Assembly (NCBI GenBank): GCA_958450365.1
Contig: CAUEEP010000932.1
Coordinates: 1,483,501-1,547,500 of the forward strand
Origin: Mesorhabditis belari
Lineage: Eukaryota; Nematoda; Chromadorea; Rhabditida; Rhabditidae
Reading direction: 5' to 3'
Length of the DNA stretch: 64,000 nucleotides
The notes under the pieces were generated by a model. The model made no database searches. It had not been told where the DNA came from and saw nothing but the letters and a program-made list of their open reading frames with translations. This document shows positions 51,384-63,411 of the stretch, piece by piece. The position numbers and the translations under genes are program-made. Numbering within the stretch: the first letter of the stretch is position 1; each line of letters begins with the position of its first letter.

Positions 51384-53108
51384 TTACTCATTGTTTCGGC
51401 ATCGATCGCGTTCCTTATTGTTGTATCGTCCACTTCCACCGCCGCCACGTTGATTGTTTCCTCCACGACGTCTCGGTCCACTTCCGCGATGATCCCTGTC
51501 TCTATCCGAATGAACTAAATTAGGAACATATTAATGGACTTAGAAATTGATTTTCCACGAGTCCAATACCAATCCAAGTTTTTAATACTCAATCAAAGTC
51601 AACTCACTTTTTCCGCGAAACTTGCTATTCTCAACGACTCGGAATTGTCTCGTTTCTTTGCGTTCACCACCGCCACGACCACCTTGATTCTGCTGCACGT
51701 TCTGATGTTTCGGCGTGTAGGCGTCATCCTGAACAAAATATATAAGGTGATTCTCCTTGGTAGCTTACCTCAAAGTCGTCAGCTCGTTGATTGGGTGCAA
51801 ATGGATCGTCGAAGCCAGACAAAACCTCTTCATCTCTTGCCTTTTGACTTATAGGGGAACTAAAAAGTAACGTTGTACTGTCACCAAGCTTTCACAAACC
51901 TCGCAGGATAGCAGTTGTCATATTTATTTATTTGTTTCCACCTCTCATCATACATACTTTCTCGTTGTGGCGGATCTTCAGGTGTCACCTAAAAAGACAA
52001 TAATGATAGAGCAGAAAAGCAATTACACAAAAACCTCATCATCCTCATAAGATTCTTGTCTTCGTGGTTGTTGACAATGCTGATTCTCATTCGACGACGA
52101 TGCATAGTACTTGCCGTTGTTGCTACCACTGGCACGATTCCTGTTCTGTCTAAAACAACAAATGCTAAAAAGATTAAACATTTAAACATACCTTTTAGGG
52201 TAGTAGTCGTTCTGCGTTGTTTCTCGTCTCGATTCGTCCCGTCTCGGCGGTTGGTAGTCGCCACTAAAAAATGTCAACGTTATGAAATTTTTAGCAAATC
52301 ATGGGTACTAGAAAGGGGTGCACGGGACACTACTTCTCCAAAGTACAATATACCTTCTCTGTTGTTGACGAACATCATCCGATTTCGCTTTGGGTAGAGG
52401 AGGAGGAGGACGAGGCTTGCCACGGCGATCTTGTTGTTGATTGTAGTTGTTTCGTGAATAATTCCCATCATAACGTCCATCTCGTTCTTGTCTTTCTAAA
52501 AAAGGTACTTGTTAAAGTTGAAACATAAAGCTAAACCAATTCATTCAACTCACTTGACGACCCTTGATATTGCGCGTTGCTGTACTCTTGATGCTCCGGG
52601 TAGTAGTCTGGATATTCGTGCTGCTCTTGTTGATAATCTCTTTCGCATTGTTCTTCTTGTTGATAGACCGGCTCAGGTTGATATCCCCGTGAATCATAGT
52701 ATTTGTTGTCTTCTTCGACACGTCTCGGTTCCCTCACTTCATACTGATTCGGTCGCTGATGGTTGCTTGCTCGTTCGATGAGGTTCGATCGTTCTTCACC
52801 GCCTCGCTAAAACAAAACATTAAATGCAAACTCGCCCAAAAATTGAACTAGAGCTAAAAATATTTACATCAGGGTTGTGGCGCCATTTGTCTCGATTGTG
52901 ATTTTTCCAGCTCGAGCTTGAGGTGGTCGTTTGCGATGCCGACGACACCTCCCTTGCCGTCTTGTAGGTGTGCTAAAATAGAATAAGAAAATGTTCTGAT
53001 GTCGTGCCAACCTCTGAATCTGTCCTTTGCACCATGTTCGGAACATTCGGAACCATGCTCGGAACATTCTTGCGATCCGGTTTCTCCCAAGTTGGCAAAT
53101 CGATGACA
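51384..53108 (-). CDS. helicase gene exons 37-46: disordered Arg/Gly/Gln/Tyr tail
   Basis: Exons (complement): 53012-53108, 52868-52972, 52554-52806, 52354-52495, 52192-52263, 52035-52149, 51900-51988, 51769-51859, 51608-51728, 51384-51514. Phases all agree to the TAA at 51384-51386. The tail is rich in Gln, Tyr, Arg and Asn (YNQQQDRRGKPRPPPLP) and finishes with RGG-like patches (QGGRGGGERK; RRRGGNNQRGGGGSGRY), usually RNA-binding and arginine-methylated. No YTH aromatic-cage domain was recognised. Several exons also show open frames in the other direction; these are shadows. Confidence 0.85.
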
Positions 53109-56100
53109 CTAAATGCAAAATGATCGTAAATCATACTTAAACAAAAGAATTACCGGTTAAAGCTATGCTTCATGTGGTCACTTTCCAAACAAACGCGCAG
53201 TGTTTCCAAAAGAGCCTAAAATAGAATATTTTAATTAATGACTGATTAAATTCCGCGAGAAAAACGCTTCAATAACTCACATCAAATTGTGAAGTGTAAA
53301 GAATTGCCGGCGTCTCCATCACTCTCAAGAAGTAGTCCATCACACGGAAGCGCAGTTTGAGCAATGTGCGTAGATCCTATATTGGAAAAATGATACTTTT
53401 TTCGCACACAAGAAATGCTAAATGTTACTACTGTGTGTAACTGGTAAAAATAATTCAAAGTTCTTACCGTGAAGCGCCCTCTGACCGCGAACCACTCATC
53501 GAGCTCCAAAATTGACAAAGTCGGGAATCTTGAAAACATCGACTCTTCTTCAACCTCCTCAGGAATCTCATCGTCGTCAATTGAACCTATTGAAATTGAA
53601 ATGAGCTCATTATTATTTTCTAACTTTATTTCAAGCTTCACAGCCTGCTAAACATTGACAACTACAAATTCATTAAAGAAAACTTACAAATTCTGAACGT
53701 GTCGAGTGTACTTTTCTTGAGTCGGATGGCTCCACTGAAGATCAACATAACTAGTGGCGGTACGACGGTTGCCGTTTTCAACTGAAAAATATAACCCGAC
53801 TTCTATTAAAAAACCATTGCATTAGTTCGATTTTCGAAAAGTACCGTAAGTTGTGATTCGATCTTCTGAAGCTCCTGGAAAATGACGAATTCGATGTGCG
53901 GTTCGGCTGTCGAGCCCCCATCGAATTTCTTGTAGGGATCGTTCGGACGGCCGTGCATAAGCTAAAGTTATTTTCTTCATTTTGAATTTTCAAAAATGCT
54001 CACCTGGCGTCGGACAACCGAAGAAGCATGAAGTTGCGCGTTTGGCTCGGTGCTTGTTCGGATTTTCTTCAGCTTGTTTCCAAGTTTCACAAATCCAATT
54101 CCGGGGTAACAACCCGCAACGATCGCCGCTCGGATCATCGGCCAAGAATCGCTATAAAAAGCAGGTTAACATTCAAAAGTTCAAAATGATTAACCTGTTC
54201 CAATTTAACTCGGCCTCATCGACATTTTTCTTCATAATTCCACATCGAATGAGTTCGCGATAAAGTTGCAGCCTAAAAACTGCATAAATCCATTCCAAAA
54301 AAACCCGACAAACCTAATGCCGCTAATCATTTTCATCGCACTTGCTCGAAGAAATTTGTTCTGGCACCAACGTTGTGGATGTGAGCCGCTCTGACCCTAA
54401 AATTTTTTTTACATTATTAGCTTAAATCCTTTTCAACTCTACCTTCATACTCAGATACTCGTTCATCGTTCGAATCAACATCAAATGGTCTGACAAATCG
54501 CGACGGCTGTAGTCCATTTTCACGCGATTTAGCTGTTCACGATTTTCACTTTGATCAGTCGGGATCATGATGACTAAAAAGTTGATTGTGAACGTCATTT
54601 TCGGGCTGGAACTTACAGGGATCATTGCTATGACTCAACATCGCCACCAAATTCATGATCGGATCAACACATTTGAGCGCAACTCCAAAAAGCAGCAATC
54701 TCGCGAGTTGGGGTTCGAGAGGCAGAATGGCTAAATTACGATTACTCTAGCAATTATTTGAACGCCTACCGATCAACCGTCCAAGTGAAGTGAGTGAGGG
54801 TTCCGGAGGCGGCTTTTTATTGTAGAATCCACCACGGAGCCTTAGAAAAATGATTCTTTTTCAAAAATAAGTAAACAAACGTTGCTCCTATTGCACTAGT
54901 TGTCGTCTCAGGTTCCTCTTCATTGGCATAAAGGGCTCCAAGTTGCTAAAAGAGAGATTTGATTGCATCGATATCTATCAAACCTGTAGGAATTGAATGC
55001 TGTACTCCAACGTGTCCTGTCGTGGTGGTTCTGGAGCTTTGCTGATGAAATCGCGAACCGTTTGATCGGCGGCAAACATTTTAGCATGTAGAACGACTTC
55101 CTAAAGTTTAAAAACGCCAATAATATCAATGAATAAATTCTATTTTCAGAACTTACATGAATAGCAACACGTTGCATCTCGGCCATTTGCGTTGTCTGAA
55201 GAACATCATAATCCCTCTGTGAATATAGACGGAAGCAAAATCCCGGCCGACACCTTCCGGCTCTTCCTAAACGATTACATTAGCACTTGCAAAGACCATT
55301 TAAACCATACCACTGCGCTGTTCCGCGTTACTTTTCGCGATCCATTGAACTTTCAATTGTGAAATCCTTGAATCATGATCATATGTCTTCTCTTTCACCT
55401 AAATATACAAAAAAACCTTGTTGTAACCAAAAGTACCAACCTTTCCACAATCAACAACAAAAACGACATCATCGATAGTTAGCGAAGCCTCGGCAATATT
55501 CGTGGATAAAATCTGCAGAATCTGGTTAGGAAGTTCTTGTTCAATTTACACTCACGATTTTTCGGCAAAACTTTGGCGTTCGATCGAAGACCTTGTGCTG
55601 CTCAAACGATTGCAACTGTGAGTGCAAAGCATAGACGACCAATCGATTATTAAACCTCTAAAATTGTTCCCTGCAAATCATATAGCAGTTAGCAAACCTG
55701 ATGTGGTGGCAACGTGTTAAGTGTTTCAAGTTTCATTCGAAGAGCGTTGATATCATCAAAGCCCGGCAAAAACACAAGTATCGCTCCTGAAAATGATTAT
55801 TTAAGAAAAAAAGTTGGCAAGTACCGTCAATCGGGCTGTCGACAAGGTATCGAATCAAATGGTAGCAAAGATCGGCATCGATGTTGTCCAAGCAAATGCT
55901 TCCACCACATTTCAGGTACGTCTAAAGAACTTGGTTATCAGAAAATAATCACAAAGCTTACATTAACAAGCTCATTCTCCTCAAATCGTCTTGTTTTGAT
56001 CAAAGTATCCAATTCATTAATAGCGCCTTCTTGAAATGTCGGGTACTTTTGCGCAAACATTGAAGCACCCAAGCGACGACGACAATTGTCCATCTCGTAG

Positions 56101-59100
56101 TTTCCTCGAGACATTTGTGCCTAAAAGTATGCAAGTTAAAGGATCACAATCATAGTTGGGCGAATAGTGCTTTAAATTCCGACAAAAACACAAACCGCGT
56201 ATTGCTGATCATCTCCATTACCATAATTGTCGTTCCCTTGAGGATAGCCTCCTTGTCCATATTGATAATTTTCACCTCCGTAAGTTGTTGAACCGCCAAG
56301 ATAGAAACTAAAGAATCAATTGCTAAAGAAAAAGCTGAAACGACCAACTGTGGATGTTGTTGCTGTTGGTACTGCTGCTGATGGTATTGCTGGCTGCCTT
56401 GTTGATTATATCCACCATGTATTTGGTTGAAGTCGGGTACGGAGTGCTGATGATGCCATGGGGGCTGAGGGGGCGGTTGATTATACTCGCCTCCGTAGCC
56501 TTGATTTGACATCGAGGTTTGCGGATGATAATCATTGTAGATGGCATTTCCTAAAAAAAAATAAGGTTTTAGAAAAAAAGCACTAAAAATATTACCTTCA
56601 GCATGTGCTGGACTTTGTTCCTTTTGTTCCTCATCATCAGAAGCCGGTAAATCCTCAACATCGGCCATAGCTAAACCGTTCAAAGTTAAACTATGCAATG
56701 GCCAAACAAACGTTCTTGGTTTGCAGCCGAAGCCGTTTGAGTTGATTGACCATAGTGTGAATCTTGTCTATGCTCCTGTTGTTGTGCCTCACTGCTGCTC
56801 AAACTAAATCAATCCTTGCTGAAGTTATTCAAACTCAGGCTTGTTAAATTTCAAATAACTCACGTTGCAAGTTGCTGAGCCAAAGATGCAAATGCTTCAT
56901 TTTGTAAATCCGGTGCCGAGTACGACGAATTTGGATGAAGAGTGGGTGCGGTCTAAATGCAAAAACATATAAATTTGCAGATGGGATTAGGTTGGCAAGA
57001 AAGTTCGTAGAAAAAGTTTGCACGGTGATTTCTCAAAAGCTAAAGCAAATAATCGCCATTTATTGGACAAAGCGTGAATGTCTTTCTCCCAAAACAATCC
57101 TTTGGCTGACGGGCAAAGAAACCGAGGAGCCAGCTTTCGACCTCAGCTCGGTCCCTGAAGTGCTCATTGGCGAGTTCTGCAACTAGCTTCCGGAAAAGAT
57201 GAAAATCAGAAGGAGGAAGGTCTGGACTCTAAGGAGGATGAGGGAAAGTCTCCCACCATAATTTCTTGAACTTTTCTTTTGTGAGACTGGCAACATGAGA
57301 TCTGGCGTTGTCATGCAAAAACACAACTTTTCCCTTGTTTGACCGTCTTTTGCGATTTCCTCGGCCACTTTATCCAATTGTATAGCGCATAGGGATCCCA
57401 TGACAGCCGTACTTTCAGGCAGCAACTCCCAGTAAACAACTCATTCGATATCCCACCAAATGCATAACATTATCTTTTTCTGATGGAGTTCTGGCTTCGG
57501 CCTAGGTTTTGCTTTTTCCCCGGGTTCAACGCATTGCTTGTGACTTCGATAGTTGAAATATAATACCCACTTGTCATCATCAGTCAGAACATGTGGAATA
57601 AAAAAGTATCGGTTGTATCTTGAAAGAAGAGCTGCCGAGATTGAGAGACGCTGCCACCTCATCACATCAATCGGAATATGGGGAACCCACGCCCCAAATT
57701 TGGAGCCATAGCCCATTTAGTTGAGGTGATTTTCAATAGTTGTATGGGAGGTCTGAAGTTGCTCTCCCAGATTCCTAGTTGATTGTTTGCTATTGATTTA
57801 TAAAAGATTGACAAGAGCTGTTTCATCGAAATCGTGGGGCGACCCGAGCTCGGCCCATCTTCCAAAGAAAAGTCACCTTTCTTGGAACGATGATACCATT
57901 TGTATACCGTTGCTAGACTCATTGAGGCTTGCCCATAAACAGTATTGATCTCTTCATGAACCTCCTTCACTGGAACTTTTTTTGGCGAATAACAAAATGA
58001 CATGTCGAAGATGCCCATCGGGTAGCTCTCGAGGAGCCTCCAAAGAAATAAAAATAAAGCTAGAAAGTAAACGAATTTCATTGAGCTTTTCAGCGATCAA
58101 TAGGAGAGAAGAAGTAAACAAATCCCTTTCCCAGCTATTGTCTCTGATGCTCAAGAGTTCGAGAAATCAGAGATAAAAAATTCTACGACTCTCTTGCCAA
58201 CCTAATATATCCAACTTCCTGGTAGTTAATGGCCCTACCAACAGAACGCTTAATTAATTTTACCTGAACACTGTGCATCCCTCGATTTAGTTGATAATTC
58301 TTGAGCGGAGCTCCGGGAAACTCTCCGACTGTCGGGAAAGTGTCGCTTTGATGGGCCGCGTCTCCCCATGTACCTCCATTAAAAGCACTCTGCGGCGGCG
58401 TATACGACGTCTAGAAAAAGCTTATTTCGTATATTTTTGTAAAACATACCAAAGCCAACACTTCACCCAGATGAAACTTCTGCACAGTGAACAATCTCGA
58501 TGGAACTAGAATGATTCAAGGCTACTATTGCCAGCAGGTCAAACTAACCATTAGTGTGATGTGTTTTGAAGCCTTTAAAGTAGTCCAAAAACAAGTTCAA
58601 GTTTCCTTCCAACGTTGCTGACATCAAGATCACCTAAAAGTACTCTAATTAACGTTTTCCCCACTTGAAACTACCTTCAAATGAAAATTTCGCTTGAGCG
58701 CTTCTCGGAGAGCAATCAGAAGATAATCAGTGTTGCGTTCTCTTTCGTGCACTTCGTCCTAAAAAGTTTCAGCTTGTAAATTAATCCAATTAACTTACCA
58801 AGATCACATGCGTAGCGCCGCACCATTCGCTCTTTTGTGACAACATCCTCAAAAGCACTCCCGATGTACAATAGGTGAGCACTGTGTTCTCGCTTGTCCT
58901 AAAGTAGAAAATTATGCCCAGTTTGCATAGATTTTAAATGACACAATTTTGTAAAACAAAACCTACTTCTGTTCAAGTCGAATGTGATATCCGACGGTAT
59001 CACCGACTCGTTCGTTCCTTTCTGCGGCCACTCTTTCGGCAACGGCGATCGCAGGAAGACGACGAGGCTGCGTGCAGATGATTCGAATCGGCTTCCGCAT

Positions 59101-60841
59101 ATACGTTGACTCTTCCAGAAGAAATTGCGGTACTTGTGTCGTTTTCCCGCAGCCCGTTCCCCCAGTAACAATTGTGACCTAAATTAGAGAAACTGTTATG
59201 ATCAAATTACTAAAACCCCACATTGTTATTAGTGATCGCGTCCAAAATATCCGTTCTGTATTTCATCACAGGCAACGAGTCACGGAAACTAAATAACATT
59301 AACACTCATTGAAGCGTCTCCAACGTACGCGATCATTTGTTGAGTCGGATCGCAAATGGGCGGCACTTGTGGTCGGGCGTCATGCTGGGAATCCCTCTCA
59401 AAATGATGGCCCGCATCTAAATATAAATCTTGGCAAAATAGCGTTTAGCAAAGCGTTTGAGTGTTTTCAAAACACTTGCTGCTGTTTAAAACATTTCCGA
59501 CAGCATGCAGAAGCAAAATAAAAATAGATTATTTGCCGGAAAACAATTTTTAAAAAGTTATAACCACATTTATAAAAACCCAAGCGCTTCACACCGTCAA
59601 GTGAAACGTTTGGCTTTGCGTCAAAATTAATGCAAATTTTTGGTTTAACGGTGATGCTAATAGCCTTTTAGATTTTGCTCTAACAAACTGATTATATGCA
59701 AGGGATAAGATTTACCTAATGAGAAAGAATCAGACAACGGCTTAAGAATAGAAGAAGGAATACCGGGGCAACCCTACTTCACGAGGACTGCATTTTTGTT
59801 CTGTTAGAGATTTAGCAAAAAAAAGTGTGAAAATTACTATGAAAACAGTTTTCTGCTCTGCTTCATCAAAAGATATATCAAAAAAATTTGCATTAACTTT
59901 GACGCAAACGTTTCACTTATGGATGTGAAGCACTTGGGTTTTTATAAATGTGGTTATAACTTATAAAAAGTGCTTTTCGGCAAATAATTTCCTTTCCATT
60001 CCTTTTTATTTTGCTTCTGCATGCTGTCGGAAATGTTTTAGAGCAAAATTAGCAAAATTAGTGCGTTTTGAAAAAACCCAAACGCTTCAATTTAGCCTAA
60101 GTATTTAGATTAAAAGCTTGCGAAAAGTGCCCACCTCCATCTGCTGTCTTTATATGTTCTTCAATTTCTTCGGTGCGAATCGGTGATTTTTGTATGAATC
60201 TCTCAATGACGTCCTAAAATGATCGCTATATGCGTCTAGAATTTGGTTTTTGTTATCGTTAAATGGTCGTTTCCAACTAATTAACATATTTTTACAGATT
60301 TTAAAAGCAAAAGATTACCAGACTGACAAAGATCTCTAGGAGAACAGTAGGTAAAAACTACTCTCAACTCACCGCTTGTTCATCCGTGAGCTCCAGTGTC
60401 TGTGTTTCTTGCGCCGTTGAAGTTGTGAGCAAATTGGTTGATCGTCTTCTCGTGATCACGCATTGACGATATCCCTCAAGTCCGACACTTTTCGATTGCA
60501 AATTTCTTCGACGGGCCAATTCGTGTATCCGCTTTCGTAAGTGGCTCTCCATCGGTGGGAAGCGAAGTTCTAAACGTGAAAAATACCTAATTGCAAAGAT
60601 AAAAGCTTTAACTTCAAAGATTAGCTTGCAAGTTCAGAGCTCTGTAAAATAACAAAAAAAACCATTTACCAGGCACATCGTTTCTCGCGAATTCATCCAA
60701 TTTATTCTTCACTTCTTGCTCCCATCGCTCGTCGATCAGCTGTGTTCCGGGACCGTATTGTGGGTTGTTGAATCCATTTCTTTCCTCTCCATTCCGTCTT
60801 CTACCCACGTTCGTTGGCCGGTTGCCTCGTGAAAACGACAT
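51384..60841 (-). CDS. R3H-DEVH RNA helicase, YTHDC2/Bgcn-like, no YTH domain seen (complete)
   Basis: ATP-dependent RNA helicase. Forty-six exons join in frame to 1697 residues and TAA. Domain order: short N-terminus, R3H (about 58-100), RecA1 (about 185-380), Q/G/Y-rich insert (about 430-620), RecA2 (about 640-830), HA2/OB region (to about 1170), long Gln/Tyr/Arg/Gly-rich tail. R3H before a DEAH-type core with a large insert between the RecA lobes is the layout of YTHDC2, a germline meiotic regulator in animals; a C. elegans relative exists, but its name was not verified here. No YTH domain or ankyrin repeats are visible. Exon coordinates are given in the four sub-entries. The start is the ATG at 60841, 8 nt after a TTTTCAG acceptor; an out-of-frame ATG lies 5 nt before it. 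The next gene downstream on the same strand, the kinase, starts 2.1 kb away. Confidence 0.9.
53154..56120 (-). CDS. helicase gene exons 17-36: RecA2, HA2 and OB regions
   Basis: Exons (complement): 55962-56120, 55825-55921, 55698-55786, 55556-55657, 55441-55521, 55311-55398, 55157-55266, 54984-55100, 54881-54945, 54770-54840, 54617-54730, 54443-54573, 54314-54396, 54195-54272, 54004-54151, 53845-53961, 53688-53781, 53468-53586, 53281-53376, 53154-53215. RecA2 motifs: ILVFLPGFDDINALR (motif IV), STNIAEASLT (motif V), QRSGRAGRCRPG (motif VI). HA2 follows with FISKAPEPP, LPLEPQLARLLL and LKCVDPIM, then an OB-like AAIVAGCYPGI segment. All ATPase motifs are intact. Introns are 40-70 nt, the usual nematode size. 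Confidence 0.93.
56196..58410 (-). CDS. helicase gene exons 11-16: Q/G/Y-rich insert between RecA lobes
   Basis: Exons (complement): 58264-58410, 56864-56952, 56712-56803, 56596-56670, 56349-56550, 56196-56307. They encode about 190 residues of low complexity (QQYHQQQYQQQQHPH; GGYPQGNDNYGNGDDQQYA) with an acidic patch (DLPASDDEEQKEQ). In vertebrate YTHDC2 the same place between the RecA lobes carries ankyrin repeats. Here the composition is prion-like, with no ankyrin signature. The intron between exons 11 and 12 holds a complete-length mariner. The donor of exon 15 (CA|GTTGGT) is the only one that keeps the next exon open. Confidence 0.8.
56990..58202 (-). mobile_element. mariner-family DNA transposon, full length but decayed
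   Basis: A 1213-bp element with imperfect terminal inverted repeats (GGTTGGCAAGAAAGTTCGTA against TACGACTCTCTTGCCAACC read inward) flanked by TA target duplications at 56988-56989 and 58203-58204. The minus strand encodes a mariner transposase in broken frames: helix-turn-helix part near 57850-57990, LTDDDKWV (first catalytic Asp), HDNARSH (second Asp) near 57310, and SPDLPPSDFHLF (third Asp) near 57200. Frame changes near 57700 and 57430 and a stop just before the last motif show it is inactive. It sits in a helicase intron on the same strand as the gene. Confidence 0.92.
57183..58081 (-). pseudogene. mariner transposase pseudogene
   Basis: Catalytic-core fragments of a D,D34D transposase are spread over at least three reading frames on the minus strand inside the TIR-bounded element. 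All three acidic positions can still be seen, but frameshifts and an in-frame stop prevent a full product. Confidence 0.88.
58450..60841 (-). CDS. helicase gene exons 1-10: R3H and RecA1
   Basis: Exons (complement): 60670-60841, 60373-60569, 60135-60213, 59329-59416, 59222-59288, 58967-59178, 58799-58898, 58675-58758, 58549-58633, 58450-58505. The R3H nucleic-acid-binding motif is in exon 2 (HLRKRIHELARRRNLQSKSV). RecA1 motifs: Walker A GGTGCGKTT (about 207-215), CTQPRRLPAIAVAERVAAER (motif Ia), DEVHERE (motif II, about 306-312), SATLEG (motif III). DEVH replaces DEAH. LPVMKYRTDILDAI just before Walker A is the usual DEAH-family lead-in. Confidence 0.93.
59487..60040. mobile_element. large foldback element in helicase intron
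   Basis: Arms 59487-59647 and about 59880-60040 are complementary (AAACATTTCCGACAGCATGC; ACCACATTTATAAAAACCCA), with a loop of about 230 bp and no coding content. It lies in intron 59417-60134. Confidence 0.82.
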
Positions 60842-62449
60842 CGCATCGGCTGAAAAGATAAGAGTTTTTTTATGACATTGATTGAAAAAAATGACATTGA
60901 TCAAAACGTGAAAAAAGCACGAATGAAGGTTTAAAGAGAAATTAAGCTTATCGTATTAAGCGTCCAAGGGATCTAAACGCAAGTAAATCTTTACCTTCCC
61001 CTAACTATGTAGAAGTTTGGAAAAACATTGCTCAATCTTCAAAGCAAATCATTTTCTATTTCAACGGAGGAACATCGATGAGTCAAAATGTAAAATAAAA
61101 TCTCGGGGATTGTAGCAAAAAATGTCATGGCTTTATCCGGGACCTAAACGCAAGTAAATCTCTACCTTTAAGCCAACATCTTTCAGACGTTAAATGGGCA
61201 AGTTTGAACATTTTTCGAAAATTAGCGAATTTATCCATAAAAAGGTGAAGATAAGGGGAAAAACCATGGTTTTCATCAAAAGTTGGATAGGTTTTCTAGG
61301 GGGAATAGCTGAAAATAGAAGAGATGGATTGATTTTTGAGGTAAACGGATAACTTTTTGCAAGGAGCAAGGAGGTTTTTGCAAGGATTACAAGGTTGCGT
61401 AAGAATTTTCTAGAAAAAGGGATAACTTTTCGCAATTTACAAAGACTTTTACCAGAAAACGGAAAGCTTTTGCAAATTTACAAAAGCAAAACTATATTGG
61501 CAATGTTGCTAAACCAAGAAAACGGGCTTTAACACTGCTAAAGATCGAAAATGAAAGCTACCTTAGCTAATAACTACCTTAGCTAAATAAAAAATCTACC
61601 TTTTTCAAGCTCGGCAATGTTTTCCACGTTCCAAATTAAATTGTAAGAATAGAAAAAGGGATAGCTTTTTAGAATTTTCGAGAAAAAAGGATAACTTTTC
61701 GCAATTTACAAAGACTTTTACAAGAAAACGGAAAGTTTTTGCAAATTTACAAGCGCAAAACAATATTGGCAATGTCGTTAAACCAGATATTAACGAAAAA
61801 ACGAAAACGGGCATTAATGTTGCATTAAAGAAAACGAGCACGAACATTGCTAAAGATCGAAAATGGAAAAAAATCGACCATTTTCAAGATCGGCAATGTT
61901 TTCCATGTTCTAAATGAAAGGCAAGCAGCCATAATAGCTTAAAAATGTTAAATAAATATATTTAAACATTATATAACAATTTAAAAACATTTAAAACCGT
62001 TTAAAAAAAAACCTTATCGATCTTGAGCCGAAGATTCTTAAGCAAAAATCCATCCTCACTTCTTGCTAGACTTTCTCTTTTCAGTCTAAACATCCTCAAC
62101 TACGCTAAAACTAGCACACACCCAACCCAAATCCACCACGAGAGATCCACCCTTTAGCAAACGAGCGCCCCGAAATTACAGCGCCTAAAATCGAAATGCC
62201 GAATTTTCGAGAGCATTTTCCTTTATACCCTCTTTTGCTGGGCCCATTTAAAATTTTAATTTATCGATTGAATATTTTTTGTTAGTTGAAAATGGTATTT
62301 AAATTGGTATTTAAAAGAGATTTTTTTGACTTTTCTTCATTTTCTCGTAATTTTCGATTTTTTTCTCTTTCGCAACTTTCGCGCCTAACGAATTTTTCAA
62401 TTTTTTTCAATTTTCTCAATTTTTAGACCGAATTTTTAGGGTTTCATGG
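60842..62449. other. divergent intergenic region, helicase side
   Basis: AT-rich. A duplicated segment (CAAAGACTTTTACMAGAAAA ... CGGCAATGTTTTCCA) occurs at about 61430-61630 and 61690-61905. TTTATACC near 62224 could be a TATA-like site. No gene seen. Confidence 0.5.
60850..60856 (-). promoter_or_regulatory. probable trans-splice acceptor of helicase mRNA
   Basis: On the minus strand TTTTCAG ends 8 nt before the start ATG, the distance expected for spliced-leader addition. A short cis-spliced 5'UTR intron is the alternative. Confidence 0.55.
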
Positions 62450-62891
62450 GTACTTTTCCAATATCGGGGGAGCTTTGCAGGGGAACAGGGGAAAATCAGG
62501 GGAGTAAATTTTGCCCCCACGAAAAATGCATTTCCAGGAGTGTATTTTAACTGCAAACGCTTTTTTTAAACTTTAACGACAATGCGCTTCTCCGACATTT
62601 GTGCGTTTAAGGAATCGACGGCAATCGATTATTTCGTCACCGTCATCCAGTCGTGAATTTGCAACTATGGCGAATTGATGAAAGTCCGCCCAAAGGGAAA
62701 AGATCTATTTCGCTGGGTATTTTAAGTCACTTTTGTGATCTAATATAAAGGTTGTGAGAATAACGGGTAATTCGCGGATTTTATGATGATAATTTGTATA
62801 ATATAGGACATAGCGCTGGCAAAATTTGCTCCCCTGATTCTCATTTAGCTCCCCCGATAATCGGACCGCTCCCCCGATATTGGAAAAGTAC
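62450..62891. mobile_element. inverted-repeat element in the helicase/cct-6 intergenic region
   Basis: Left arm GTACTTTTCCAATATCGGGG ... AAATCAGGGGAGTAAATTTT near 62450-62515. The complement (AAAATTTGCTCCCCTGATT ... CCCCCGATATTGGAAAAGTA) ends at 62891. The interior has no gene. Confidence 0.82.
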
Positions 62892-63411
62892 AGTTTTATG
62901 GTACTTGTGGAGTATCCGGTGGTGTCTTTCAATATCCGGGGTGGTAAAATTTTAAGATCCGGCGTAAACTTTCAAAAACCAACCAAATGCGCAAAAATGT
63001 TTTTTTTGTTAATATGGCTTTACCGCTGTTTGCGTGTGGTACCAAACATAATAATTAAATAAATTTGTGAAGTACAACAGTTACTATTTGTAACAGTGAC
63101 AATGAATACCACTTGTAAAAATCTATCGAATTTACTTCTAGGCCAGGAGGCCAAATATCAACACATAAAACTACCCCAAAAAATGGTTTTTGACCCCAAA
63201 ATGACCCGCCAACTAGGATAGTATCAACATTTCTAATGTTTTATGGATTTTTTTCCATCTTTTCACTAGTAAATTCGTGTTTATCTTTAAAAATTACCCT
63301 GATCAGTGAGCCTAGTGCCATATCCCCATTCTACGTGTTAGACTTTTGCATTTTATGCACTTATATACTTTTTTTTATATATGCACACTTTCTAATGATT
63401 TCTTTTCAGTC
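62892..63411. other. upstream region of cct-6
   Basis: AT-rich sequence before the acceptor; no repeat or gene recognised. Probably contains the cct-6 promoter and outron. Confidence 0.5.
63403..63409 (+). promoter_or_regulatory. probable trans-splice acceptor of cct-6 mRNA
   Basis: TTTTCAG (acceptor AG at 63408-63409) leaves only two bases (TC) before the ATG at 63412, typical of spliced-leader acceptors on nematode housekeeping genes. Confidence 0.6.
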
